A DNA stretch of 64,000 nucleotides, taken from positions 318,501 through 382,500 of the forward strand of contig NC_091948.1 in assembly GCF_041260155.1 (NCBI RefSeq). Direction: 5' to 3'. A program made the translations under genes and the position numbers. The notes under the pieces are model-generated. The model was not told the DNA's origin. It was given only the letters and a program-made list of their open reading frames with translations, and ran no database searches. Origin of the DNA: Ptychodera flava (Eukaryota; Hemichordata; Enteropneusta; Ptychoderidae). Shown in pieces: positions 22,156-33,860 of this stretch. How positions within the stretch are numbered: the first letter of the stretch is position 1; the number at the start of each line of letters is the position of its first letter.

Positions 22156-24560
22156 CAATGATAATATTTGAAAGAAGCAGTAATAGTTGAACATCCCATA
22201 ATATTCTATATAGAATCCGATAGAAACAACATGTACAAAGTAATAGAAGTGTCCATTTACATTAATTTTGCAGGATGATTGTTTTCTTAAGTAAAGATAT
22301 TAACGTGAAACTCGAAAATGGAGACGTGGGCAATCACGACGTTTGGAACTGAAGTCATTTTAAGTAGCGTGTTTGCATGCTGTGGCATTTTCCCACGCAA
22401 AGTGAAATTCTACCAGCATATTGACAAGGTGTTGGTTTATTTCCCTATATTTTATCCAAAGTATTTTATCTAGTATTTTCACTAAAATTAACACCTTTCA
22501 CAATCATGTAACACTATTGTAATGGTAATGCTTTAGCAAGCACTACCAAATACCCGAGACACTTTGCTTTTTCTGTTCGAAATAGAAACGCTATAGTTGT
22601 TAATGACCTTCTGTTCCTGTGAAAAACCAAATGAAAGATAAGTGCAATCAATTACAGCACTTGATGGGAAAGCATTCAAACAGATATTCTCATAGAAAAT
22701 TTAAATTAACGCAGCGGACAAAGTACATCAATAAGATTCCGAAAGTAGGCTAACTTTTAATTTATGGTTTCTGGTAAGGGAAAAAAAAACATAGCAGTTA
22801 CGCAGGTAAGAACATTGATATTGTATTTTTCCTTGCCCTTTCGTTTAGACCCCCCTAAAACACGCTATCACGCAGAGTAGTTCGTTTCGTCACAAACAAA
22901 GAAATAAACTTGTGTTATAAAGCGCCTCGGGGACAGATATTCAGACTCATATTTACAATAAGTTTTTAGTCTGACTCTTGCAGGCTAACTTTGAAGCTCA
23001 CTAAGTAAATTAATTTTTTTTTGGTTTATGTTCCTGTAAGAATTAAGGAAAACGGAGTCGGCCATTTTGAATTTCAAGTGTCAGTAAATATTGGGTTATT
23101 TCTTTCTCTATTGCCAAATTTGCACAGAAACCCTGGAGTTTTATTCCTGATTTCGAAAATGAATGGTGTAAAGTTTCCTTACAGAAAGTCAGAGCAAAAC
23201 TTCAATCCGGAGACTCGTTCTACGTGGGTACGGGTACATTATAAAATTTCAAAGGATGTATTTGTCGTCCTCCGTGAAATGTGAAACACCGATCAGAAAT
23301 GCCTCATGTAAATAATAGTGCTGAATTGAAGCAACTTTGAGTAGCCCGACACCCACCAAGTCACTGCTCAGTACATTAACCTGTTATTTGTGACCGACGT
23401 ATTTGAAAGCTACTGATATGTTGTCGGCACAAACAATCGGAAAAAACACTTTTTTTTCTGACGTTGGTCAGCGCTACATCACTTTGGTCGGCACTGCTGA
23501 ACACAGACAAATAGACATACGCATGATGAATACCGCGATATAAAGCAGATCTCATGCATGCACCTTGTGGCGAAATAAATGCGAAGCAGAAGTTCAAATA
23601 CCAATTGTTAATTTGTTGAAAGATCTTGCAGTCGGCGTGTGAGCATAATTAGGCCTACGTGTAGGAATTTTTAGATTTTCTTGATTTTTGTCCTGTGAAT
23701 TTAGACAAGCAACTTCTTAAAGCATGATTGCAAATTGTAAACTTAATCGCAATCATACCAATCCATAATCCAATTACTCTAGGTCAGAATTTGTAAGACA
23801 ATAGTTGTAAACATAGACACAAAACAGCACAGAACAGACAGTAAATAGACGGTACACAAACAAAGTCGAATTTAAGAAAGAAAGATATATGGACCTCTGG
23901 CCAAAAGACCAAGAAGTGATGTCAGGTGTTTCGAAAATAGTAAGCGCATCCTGCCCCACATGTGGCACCCGCCATATATCAATCTGTAAGTCAGAAAGTT
24001 AGTGGTCACTAACTAAGGCCCCATGTCACCGATGCCATCAGTGATAATTTGTCGAAGAGAGATATTGTATTTATCTACCAGCTTGCGATACCTGCCAAAA
24101 AAGCGTTTGAATGTAGAGACAAGTTTTGCTCTGGTATATCTTTGATATCAGAATATTTCTTAGAGTTTTACCGCAGTATAAGAAGTCATTACTTGCAAGG
24201 ATTTAGAGACTTTACTTCGTTGAAGTCTTTTTCCACTTTTTGTATGACGCCTTGACAAGATTTCTGTAAATCTCATAAATAACTGTAAGAAAATACAGAT
24301 TTAATTCGAGGTTAGAACGAGATATAAGAATAGTAGTCATTAAGCAAAGAAATTAATTTCCTTAGAAGTTTTACGAATTTCACAAGTCTCTGAAAAACCA
24401 GCTAAAGCACAAGTAAATTAAACGTTATACGCCACTGCGGGTCATCAGACGTACGCCAAACTAAACTTCTCTATTGTCACGTATGAAAGTTTGTGTAGGA
24501 AAGACAAATTCTAGGCATTTCAGGGCTGTTTTGGCAGAATACCTGGGATCATTCTCGCTG
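22156..24560. other. Intergenic, 3' of CALHM-B
   Basis: About 2.4 kb without a supported gene. The only recognisable item is a decayed TTAA MITE copy at about 22918-23260. The open frames here are short and show no family features. Confidence 0.5.
22918..23260. mobile_element. TTAA MITE copy 3, decayed
   Basis: GCGCCTCGGGGACAGATATT at the left and GGCCATTTTGAATTTCAA in the middle are the family's marker words. The terminal GGTAG and TTAA are not clearly kept. Confidence 0.65.
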
Positions 24561-24639
24561 ATTTTAGCACTTGTAATTAAGGTAAGAAAATGCAATACAG
24601 CAATACAGGACTGTTGATTTTACCTCTAAACTAGGGTAA

Positions 24640-25452
24640 GGTTTAATAATCAGATCATCGTGAGACGAATAACTATTATATCTATTGTATAATAGATGAA
24701 TTAAACCTTCATTCAGATAAGAGTAATACAACCTATACTCTTTCCTCCCTTTCTGATGAAGACATTTTTTCAAATAATTCATCTGTGCTCAATGAATTTG
24801 ACATTCCTTTGAAAGAGGACAAACACTGCCTATGTTGTATCGAATACCTAAACTGCACAAGAACCCTTACAAAAAAGTTTTATTACAGGATCAAGTAAAT
24901 GCACTAGCAAACATCTGTCACAATTATTGACTATAATTTTAACAACAATCAAAGACAGTCTTTTTCGATATTGTGACAAAGTGTATGAAACGAGTGGTTT
25001 GAATCAAATGTGGATACTAAAAAATTCAAAGGAATTGTTGCGTCATTTAAGCGTCAAGAAAAACAAGTACAGGTCAATCCGAACATTTGACTTTTCCACA
25101 TTATACACCACAATTCCCCACGATAAACTTAAAACAAGGCTGTCATCTCTTGTTAAACAAGCTTTCCTGCATAAAATGGCAGTAGAGGGTACCAACACAT
25201 TTGCACCAAACATAGGTCAGGTTATTTTAGTAACAACGTGGATGGCCAGCACAAATACACAGATGAAGAAATTATTAAAATGCTTAATTTCTTAATCGAC
25301 AACATATTAGTTAAGTTTAGTGGTATGACATTTCAACAATCTTTCGGCATACCAATGGGTAGATTGTGCACCACTTCTTGCGGACATCTCTATATCCATA
25401 TGAAGAAGAGTTCCTACAATCTCTCTACAAAGCAGGGTCTGAAAAAGGAATA
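24640..25452 (+). mobile_element. Penelope-like retroelement fragment
   Basis: Pieces of a Penelope-type reverse transcriptase in several frames: LPMLYRIPKLHKNPYK (about 24827), FITGSSKC, CDKVYETSGLNQMW, then the palm IRTFDFSTLYTTIPHDKLK (about 25075) and later FQQSFGIPMGRLC (about 25330) followed by LYIHMKKS-type remains. These words are diagnostic of the Penelope RT. Upstream words such as SDEDIFSNNSSVLNEF extend the match to about 24740. The copy has frame changes and ends abruptly at AGGGTCTGAAAAAGG, where the minisatellite begins. No GIY-YIG endonuclease is present. Confidence 0.88.
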
Positions 25453-26605
25453 GTGCTTCATTCTTGGACCATGAGGGTGAACAGTGGTTCATTCTCAGAC
25501 CATGATGCTAGTGGTTCATTCTTGGACCATGATGGTGAATAGTGGTTCATTTTTGGACCATGATGGTGAATAGTGGTTCATTCTTGGACCATGATGGCGA
25601 AGAGTGGTTCATTCTTTTCCCATAGTAGTGAAAAGTGGTTCATTCTTGGACCATAGTGGTGAATAGTGGTTCATTCTTGGACCATGATGGCAAAGAGTGG
25701 TTCATTCTTTTCCCATAGTAGTGAAAAGTGGTTCATTCTTGGACCATAGTGGTGAATAGTGGTTCATTCTTGGACCATGATGGCAAAGAGTGGTTCATTC
25801 TTTTCCCATAGTAGTGAAAAGTGGTTCATTCTTGGACCATAGTGGTGAATAGTGGTTCATTCTTGGACCATGATGGCGAATAGTGGTTCATTCTTTTCCC
25901 ATAGTAGTGAAAAGTGGTTAATTCTTGGACCATAGTGGTGAATAGTGGTTCATTCTTGGACCATGATGGCGAATAGTGGTTCATTCTTTGCCCATAGTAG
26001 TGAATAGTGGTTCATTCTTGGACCATGATGGTGAAAAGTGGTTCATTCTTGGACCATAGTTGTTAATTGTGGTTCATTCTTTTGCCCATAGTATTGAACA
26101 GTGGTTCATTCTTGGACCATAGTGGTTAATAGTGGTTCATTCTTGGACCATGATGGCGAATAGTGGTTCATTCTTGGACCATAGTGGTGAATAGTAGTTC
26201 ATTCATGGACCATAATGGTGAATAGTGGTTCATTCTTTGACCATAATGGTGAACGGTGGTTCATTCATGTGCCATAATGGTAAATAGTGGTTTATTCTCG
26301 GACCATGATGGTGAATAGTGGTTCATTCTTGGACCATGATGGTAAATAGTGGTTCATTCATTGACCATAATTGAGAATAGTGGTTCATTTTTGGATCATA
26401 ATGGTGAATAGTGGTTCATTCTTGGACCATAATGCGAATAGTGGTTCAGTTTGGACCATAATTGAGAATAGTGGTTCATTCTTTGGCCATAATGGTGAAG
26501 CGGTTCATTCTTGGACCATAATGGCTAATAATGGTACATTCTTGGACCATAGTGGTGAAAAGTGGTTCATTCTCGGACCACAATGGCGAATAGTGGTGAT
26601 TTCAA
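25453..26605. repeat. 31-bp minisatellite, about 37 copies, with a 93-bp higher-order period
   Basis: Tandem copies of a unit like TGGTTCATTCTTGGACCATG plus about 11 more bases (GATGGTGAATAG). Between about 25580 and 25990 the units are organised as triplets (one with TTTTCCCATAGTAG, two with TTGGACCATA/GA) that repeat every 93 bp. Toward the right the units diverge, for example to TTCATTCATTGACCATAATT. Short open frames inside are repeat translation, not genes. Confidence 0.93.
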
Positions 26606-26624
26606 GAAACAAAATGACGATTTA

Positions 26625-27690
26625 ATAACTATATTGGAGCCAACACCATTACTTAGTTTACAAAGTGCAGATTCCATTTTACTTCTGCTTGCACACAGAC
26701 GCAAGCACGTACGTACGGACGGTTCTGAATAGCAAAATATACATAAAAATGAATTGGGTCGAGGCAGCATAATTTTGTTGGCGAGTCGATCAGGGTTTCC
26801 TGGCATCCTCTGTTTTGGCGGACATGAATTGCGATAAATTGGATCTACTCAGGATTTCAAAGTTGCTGTGTTGACCGTTGACTTGTTTGAGGTTGTGACG
26901 GACGCCGTACTTGACGAATCTCAAGTGGTGGTTTCCGTACTTTAAGTTTGGCAAACACAGGACTGCGATGAGAGAGAGTTGGATGATATATGTCTACGGA
27001 ATCGATGACAAACTCAGAGTTTGTGATGATTAAGTCCAGGATATGACCACGGATAGGAGTTGAAGACTGTACCCATTGTTTCAGGCCGTAGCACAGAGCA
27101 TATATCATAAGTGAATATCTTCGTGTCAGTATTTTGTGGGTCATCAATGTATATATTAAAATCAACCAAATAAACAGGAGGCTTTCACATGCACTGAACT
27201 CTTCAAGTACAATACCAAAGTCTGATTGTTGTGTAGTTAATTTGCTGTTCTTGTTTGGTAGTAGACGATATATTATGATCAGTTTGATAGAGATGCCAAT
27301 GTGTAAAAGGGTAACTAGCGTTGCCTCGAAGGATTTGAAATTAATGGTTTCCATGAAGACAGTTTTATTACTGATTTGTAAACAAGAGCAACACCACCGC
27401 CAGATTATGTACTGCGAGGTGTTTGAAGAAATGAGCATCCTGTAGGAGTGCATTCATTGATGATATGGCTATTTGTGTCTTTCAATCAGGTAGCCGCCTG
27501 CTTTGGTTGAATTGTTGCAAATTGACCTGGCATTCCAGGTTGTAAAAAGGAGATTGGTTTGTCTAAGTATTGGCTCTCAACGGTCACTTGTTTGATGAGA
27601 CTGAATGTAACTGCTTGTTATTGGGCAGAATGGGTTGAAGCAACAGTGGAGCAGGTTAGGTAAATTTCTGCTTACGAGTGGGGGCGACTT
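26625..27690 (-). mobile_element. LINE endonuclease-domain fragment
   Basis: Minus-strand pieces of an apurinic-type endonuclease of an L2/CR1-like LINE: LLFTTWNARSICNNS (about 27570), GGGVALVYKSVIKTVFMETI (about 27400-27340), a GDFN-type word, then VFNSYP and RGHILDLIITNSEFV (about 27050-27000), ending in the linker toward RT at about 26640. NARS and the HTLDL/ITNS words are classic LINE endonuclease motifs. The frame is broken and no RT remains. Confidence 0.78.
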
Positions 27691-28269
27691 GCAGCGATTT
27701 CGAAGCTGTTATCCTATTGGTTGGCTGAATCTTACCAATATAATTAAAACAATACAAATAAACTCCCTAAGTTGCTGTGAATAGTGACAATCGACCAATC
27801 AGATATAACCTTGCAAACACGCTGCGAGTCAGCCGTACGAGTGCCACGATGAGTTGCTGGTTTTGCCTGCAGATGCAGGATTTGATCACATTCCAGATTG
27901 GTGTTGGCAGTCTTTCATTGAATGATGCGTTGTTCAGCAGGTGTAGCATCTCACTGGAGTATTGCGTGGTGGTGAATACAGTTATTAATAGCAGTGTCTT
28001 TACCAAAAGAATGTTCGTAATTATCATATGATTAGCTAGCATCAGAAAGGAGTCCATTTGGAGAACGATATGAATGCAGAACTTCAGTGACAGCAAAGAT
28101 AGACAAGTCACAATTTTTCAGACTGACTCGCAGCGTGTTTGCAAGGTTATATCTGATTGGTCGATTGTCACTATTCACAGCAACTTAGGGAGTTTATTTG
28201 TATTATTTAATTGTAACGGTAAGATTCTGCCAACCAATTGGATAACAGCTTCAAAATCGCTGCAAGTCG
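27684..28269. mobile_element. Hairpin element with about 150-bp inverted arms
   Basis: Left arm 27684-27835 (CGACTTGCAGCGATTTCGAA start) pairs with the right arm 28122-28269 (ending CGCTGCAAGTCG). The arms contain CTCCCTAAGTTGCTGTGAAT and its complement. The 285-bp loop is unlike the arms, and its right end repeats ACAAGTCACAATTTTTCA, which also follows the right arm (28266-28284). Likely a MITE or fold-back sitting just 5' of the LINE fragment. Confidence 0.72.
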
Positions 28270-28348
28270 ACAAGTCACAATTTTTCAAACAGAAAATCCA
28301 GGAAATCTAGTCAGCAAAGGTCCAACCAGGTTGAAATATAAAGAGTTC

Positions 28349-28503
28349 GGCATCATTTTACAAGTGGCATAGCCACAAACTGATGACGTCAAATCGCCAT
28401 ACACAATACACAGTGTCATAATTACAAGGCGTCTGTGTTTTGTGTACGGCGATTTGACGTCATCAGTTTGTGGCTATAGGCCTACCACTTGTAAAATGCT
28501 GCC
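28349..28503. mobile_element. 155-bp hairpin MITE with two CRE-like sites
   Basis: GCATCATTTTACAAGTGG at the left pairs with CCACTTGTAAAATGC at the right. Each arm holds TGACGTCA (28384-28391 and 28455-28462), within ACTGATGACGTCAAATCGCC and its complement. The loop is about 30 bp. Confidence 0.78.
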
Positions 28504-28663
28504 AAGAGTTCTGGTAAGTAGACGTTCACACCGCACCTGTAACGAAACCAGGCTCCTCTGGCTAAGGTAAATTGAAGAGCACAGTGTGGAAGCTAGGCTG
28601 CCTGTAAGGCGCTCTACCATTTATATCCAGATTACTATTATATTATAGAAATAAAGGGCAACG

Positions 28664-28797
28664 CCCTTACCGTTAACGTTTATTTATGGCAAGGGCGAGA
28701 GGGTTAAGCCAAAAATTAACGGGCAAGGCTTGCCGAGCCTGTTAATTCTGGCTTTCCTCTCGCCCGAGCCCATAAATAAACGTCAATGGTCAGGGCG
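28664..28797. mobile_element. 134-bp hairpin MITE
   Basis: The left arm, with ACGTTTATTTATGG and GGGCGAGAGG, pairs with the right arm CCTCTCGCCCGAGCCCATAA and ATAAACGT. The centre is the short palindrome GCAAGGCTTGC. Confidence 0.75.
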
Positions 28798-30379
28798 GAG
28801 TCTGATATTTTTCATTATATTATCAACGTACCCAAGAAAACAGACAAAATTTAAGAAATTTTCCACACAAAAGAAAACGCGTCCCCAAAAACTTGTATTA
28901 CACAAATGTTGTATTAACAGAACAGTGACGTGTGCACGTGAATGCGAGCTCAGTAAGTAGTAATACGCGCACTGTCACTCGCTGTAAAATTTTGCAAATC
29001 CGTAGATTTTTAGGAGGAAAAAGTCTAAACTTGGCCCACAAATGCTCCATTTTATTATGTGAATGATTATGGTCTTTGTTGGCTGTAAAGTTACGATGTT
29101 AACTATACTGTGAGTTGTTATTATCATCATTCACATTCATGTAAACAAATCATTACTGTGCATTTGTAGGCAGTCACGTTGTTCAGCTGACCTATTGTAT
29201 TTCGACGGACAGGATTGTATTTCCCCTTTTGGTTCATTCTTTGCTTTGGTGTACACGCAATAGTGATTCCTGATACTAGTGTAGAGGATTAGGAAAACAT
29301 CTCTCAAACCTCTCGGACAACTACACTGTAAAGTTAAGTGTTCAAGGATAGAACACCAATTAAACGCTTTTTTGTAACACTTTTTGAACGCCTCCAGACG
29401 TTCAGAAATTTAACACTACGTGTTCAACCAACGTTCAATTTTGAACACACGTCTGCAGATTTTGAACGCTACGTGTTCATTAGACATTATATTGAACATC
29501 ATGGTGTTCCATATCTGAACACACGTTGCACAGGAAATGTGTTCAAAAAATTGAACGCTTTTACGCGTTCAAAGGGCTGTAACACTTTTTGAACGCATGG
29601 ACGCCGTTCAACGATAAGTGTGTTAAAGGCTAGAACACATGATGCGCGCTTGTTGAACACCTTTAATTTTGGGCGTTCACGGGATGTTCAAGCCTTGAAA
29701 TAACATTACAGACCATTGATTTCCTGTAAAATTATTTTATTCTAAAAATACACGAAACTTTTCAGAGTAAAATATAATTTACTGTAAAATGGGTAAATAA
29801 ACATTGCAACTTTGTATGTAAAGTTTGTCAGAGGAAAAAATCAACAGTGTTAACACCTCCTTATCAAAAACATAAGCAATAAAAATCACCATATTGTGGA
29901 TTACGTTTTATGTTCATACTTGTTTAAAACGTACAAAAATCATCTGAAAAAGGTCAAAATTTGGCATACTTCTTGTCTTGAAAAGACGTATATGTATGAA
30001 ATGCATACTCCATTTTTGTAAGATGGTTTCTTAAAGACATTTCATCCTATATGGACAATAGTAAATTTTGAAGAAAAAGAAGTTAGTCAGGGCTTCTCTG
30101 GTTCACATGGTATATAGTTGTCTACATTAAAGTAAACACAACATGTCAAGTTGTCAAAGTGTCACAGTAAGGCACAACATGCAGAAAGTGGGTCCTTGGC
30201 AGGGTAAAACCTATTTCCTTGTCCAACAAAGTCCTTCATAAACAAAAAGATTTGTTTGTTTGTAATATCTTTAAATAAACCCTGAAATAAATGGGTGACA
30301 TTTTAAAAATATACTTCTCAGAAATTTAAAACATATTCGTAAAAACCTTTCAAATTCTGGTGTACCCTGCTATTAATTT

Positions 30380-30900
30380 TTATACAATTTTGTTTTACTA
30401 AAAAATGGTAAAAATCACCCTTAAAATGAAAAAATGTACATTTCATCATAACTTGAATATATCACATTTTGGTAATTCCCAATGTCTTAAAAATGTCTGA
30501 AATGTCTTTAATGTCCTAAAAACACAAGAATGCAAATTTTTGCATAATTTGAACAATCTGAAAAAGACTACCAGTAGAGAGATCTATGTCCTAAATATCA
30601 AAGCTGTTCGATTAGCAGTTTTGAAAAAGATTTTTTTAAAGATTGTTTGACCAAAAATGACAAAAGATGCCATGAAATATAAAAATTGAATATTTCATCA
30701 CAACTAGCACAAATTTGACGATGGTCATTTTTAGGGACATGTTTACAAAATATTGAAGACGTCAGTAAAAGAGAAGAAGATTTTTTCCAAAAAATAGCAA
30801 AATTAGCCTCAAAAATATAAATTTGCATATTTCATCATAATTTGAACATATCTGATTAGGGTAATCCCTTGGGACCTGTAATCCAAATATTAAAGGATTC
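30380..30900. repeat. Degenerate internal repeat, about 3 copies of 170-200 bp
   Basis: Copies share CAAAAAATGGTAAAAATCACC-like openings shortened to CAAAAAATAGCAAAATTAGCC, then ATTTCATCATAATTTGAA, then TAGGGTAATCCC or similar words (near 30450, 30700 and 30830). Located inside the CACTA-like element. Confidence 0.55.
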
Positions 30901-31043
30901 GCACACGCTGTTTTGAAGAAAAACCTTTGGAAGTACAAATTTGAGGACAATGCTACACATCCACCTATTTAGCTGACAGCAAAGCTAAAAACCAGTTGCT
31001 AAGTACAAGAGACGTGTTGAGCTACAATACAAAATAATTTACG

Positions 31044-31318
31044 GTTTGGTAGCAGGCTATGATCAACTAAATGTTACAAGGGCATAAGCTTTCAAAGTAC
31101 GTGAAGTCTCCTTCATCAGATGCAAGGGGGGATGAAAAATTGAAGCAGAAAGTGACAGAAAATTCAGAGTGAAAATTTCAGAAAAATCAGTAATTCAGAG
31201 TGGACATTTTTACTCTGAATGGTCTGTCGCTTTCAGCTTTAATTTAAATAAGGGAGACTACACGTCTGTGAAAGCTTATTCTCCAGCAACATTTAGTTGA
31301 TCATAGCATGCTACCAAA
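31044..31318. mobile_element. 275-bp hairpin element nested in the CACTA-like element
   Basis: TTTGGTAGCAGGCTATGATC at the left pairs with GATCATAGCATGCTACCAAA at the right. The arms of about 75 bp also share CAACTAAATGTT and AAGCTTTCA. Confidence 0.75.
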
Positions 31319-31416
31319 GCTTAGATTAATTCAGAACAAAAATACAGAAATTTATCAAAATTCAGTTACTGACCCTTGGAAGTTTAAATCTAAATTAGAG
31401 ATGAGCTGAGTTTCAC

Positions 31417-32150
31417 AAGCTTGTTTCCAGACAGCTACCTGTACACTCATCTTCTTCGTTATCTGTACCATAAGCTTCTATAACAACTCTTCGATTTTCA
31501 GTTAAATCCAACTTTTTACATCCTGAAAAAATGCAACAATAGGTAATATGGCGAGATGAAACTTTAAATGTAAGACAAGGGGCTGATTATTATAAGGAAA
31601 AGTGGAGACTTTCATATACAGTGCCTCTCTTCAATACTGTTACAAAATATTTGCTTCTTCTTGTCATCAACTGATTAAAATTAAAAAGCCAAACTCTCAT
31701 ATGCTGAAACAATACATTGTATACTCTACGATGTTTAACTAATGTTTACATGCGATTGTGTTTACTAAAAGACATATGTTAGCTGTGATTACGCAGCGGT
31801 ACTATGCAAGGCGTATCGATCGCGCTCAGGTCAAGGGTTATCACTACAGTTGTATTGCGATGACCCTTGACCCGAGTGAGATCGATCGATAGGCCATGGC
31901 CAAAAGTACCACTGCGTAGTCACAGCTAGTTGTTGGTATAGCAGCCACTGAAAGAAAAAAGGTTTCTTCACGTAGTTAAGCTATTTAAAGGTACAGTACA
32001 ATTAATTTCAAAGGACGATAATATAGATGCTTCAAAAATCTAATACCTTTTACTATTTTGGAGAGGAAACTTACCCTTTCTGGTCTTGCTTCCGCACGAT
32101 CACGACTTCAGGGTGCGCTTAAAAGAAAAATGTCGCAACTTCCGTTTTGA
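31417..32150 (-). pseudogene. Possible captured two-exon gene fragment inside the CACTA-like element
   Basis: On the minus strand a good donor (AGG then GTAAGTTTCC, at about 32075) is followed about 530 bp later by a good acceptor (TTTTTTCAG then GATGTAAAAAG, at about 31526). The downstream part reads openly as CKKLDLTENRRVVIEAYG, then TDNEEDECTGSC, to a stop near 31417. The upstream part (32150-32076) has several short frames, and the frame that joins cleanly is preceded by a stop with no ATG. I do not recognise the protein. It may be a captured host exon, a transposon gene remnant or chance splice-like sequence. Confidence 0.3.
31781..31927. mobile_element. 147-bp hairpin MITE
   Basis: AGCTGTGATTACGCAGCGGT pairs with CCACTGCGTAGTCACAGCT. 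The arms also contain ATCGATCG and the pair GGTCAAGGGTTATC / GATGACCCTTGACC. Confidence 0.78.
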
Positions 32151-32697
32151 TGCATCATGGGATAGGAAAAGACACCAAACTTGAACACCAAGTGTTAAGA
32201 AGTAGAACGCCCCTTGCACGCCGATGTTAAAATTAAAACGTTCATGGTGGTTTTCTGATTTTCTTTTCTAATTTTTAAACTTTCAACCCGTAATAAACGC
32301 GTAAAATTATTTTGTATACTTCCTTTTTTAGAAAAAACATGCTTTCAGCAATTGTAGGCCGGAAATATTTTTCACTTAGTGTGAAATTCGTTACACCAAA
32401 ATCCGTGTACTTTTGCCGGACAGTGAAGCAATAGTAAATTTAATATAGCCATTGTAAAGAAAAAACCCCAAAAGACTGTTAATTGTTTCACAGTATTTTA
32501 AATTTTCTGTGATGCTGAGTTTTTGAACACTTGAAGGAGATCGTTGTTAACACATAGTGTTCAGGTCTAGAACATCATTGTTAATATTATGAACACTGGT
32601 GTTAACAATATGAACACAAGCCGTTCAAATTTGAACACCGACATGTACATTTTGAACGCGTAAAGACGCGTCTGGCGTCCGCTATTTTTACAGTGTA

Positions 32698-33649
32698 AAA
32701 ATTTCACACACTTAAGTATTTCCTATACTACACTATAAGATATTATGGATGCACAACGAGTATCTCGGTATGCAAAGAAGGTAACGGAATGGCACATATG
32801 ATATGTTTTATCACAGAGTTGCCACAATTTCACTCAGTTTGCCGTTGATCTCACACACTTCCACAACCCAGTGTTTGCGTGAAATATTTAACGTCCTAAA
32901 CCCAAATGAGAAACTGGCAGCCAAACGATTAAAATGAACTCGAATCCGTGGTTTGGCGGTCCAATTTGATGCCAATGTAGAGAAAACATGGCCATATATC
33001 ACTTGATGGTTTCGCGATATCTCCCGAAGTAGTTTACTGATCCAGTCACGTGATCTTTATAATAGAAAGAGTCTTTTGTGATCCAACAGCAGCGACGTCA
33101 TTACAATTCAAATCATAAGAACCAGATATAATAATACCTTTGAAACTTGACACATTCACTTTTTTAGTAGGAAAACATCAATTGATATTTCATTGAAAAT
33201 TATTATTGGTGTCACGTATTGTAACATTTTAATATGGGTATACAAATGAACCCATACAGAACAAAGGGACAGGAACTGTTTCACAATTAAAGTTCAAAAT
33301 TTGGGACTTTTTAATGTTTAAGAATGTATCAGGTACAATTATTAGACTTCTATGGAAATTTCTACATTCACAGAACTAAAATACTTTGTTTGAGAAAAAT
33401 TAATCTGACTTATAAAAAAGAATCTCTGAAAATTAATAACGCTATATTTGCCACGGAGTGTTTTATCAAACAACCTAACGTTATGATGATATAATCAAGG
33501 TCTTCATTTTCACGTATACCTTTGTCTATAAGTGTGATGTAAGGCGTTTGTTTGTTCCTTGTAATAGGATTACAAGTTCATGCTCCTTGATTGAATGTGA
33601 ACTTATACCACAACTTTGAAGCTTCTCATAGCATGAACAGCAGAAAGAA
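32698..33649. other. Spacer downstream of SLC5-A
   Basis: About 950 bp between the CACTA-like element and the SLC5-A stop codon. It should include the SLC5-A 3' UTR (minus strand). The hexamer ATTAAA on the minus strand near 33307 and 33229 could serve as a poly(A) signal, but AT content makes this weak. No gene seen. Confidence 0.4.
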
Positions 33650-33791
33650 TCAGTCTGTCTTATTCATACGTCCTGTCGCGTCATCGGGTCGTTCCACTGG
33701 GAAAAATCCATCTTCTTCAAGTACAACATAATCGTCATCATCACTAAAGGTATATCTCCGTCTAGAAAGAAAAAAAGGTGATTGTTGTGTC

Positions 33792-33860
<69 letters not shown>

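Larger units (their letters stand above)
29324..32695. mobile_element. CACTA (EnSpm)-like non-autonomous element, 3.4 kb
   Basis: The ends read CACTGTAAAG (29324) and TTTTTACAGTG (ending 32695), flanked by TA on both sides (29322-29323 and 32696-32697). CACTG termini, short target duplications and dense subterminal repeats are the hallmark of CACTA/EnSpm transposons. Here both subterminal zones (29335-29700 and 32510-32665) are packed with GTTCAA, TTGAAC and GAACAC words and GAACGC/GCGTTC words in both orientations. The interior (29700-32100) is AT-rich, with a degenerate internal repeat (30380-30900) and two nested hairpins. No transposase is visible. A possible captured gene fragment is described at 31415-32150. 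Confidence 0.78.

Noticed and set aside
25453-26605. CRISPR-like array
   Set aside because: Units are contiguous with no unique spacers, and the genome is eukaryotic; it is a minisatellite.
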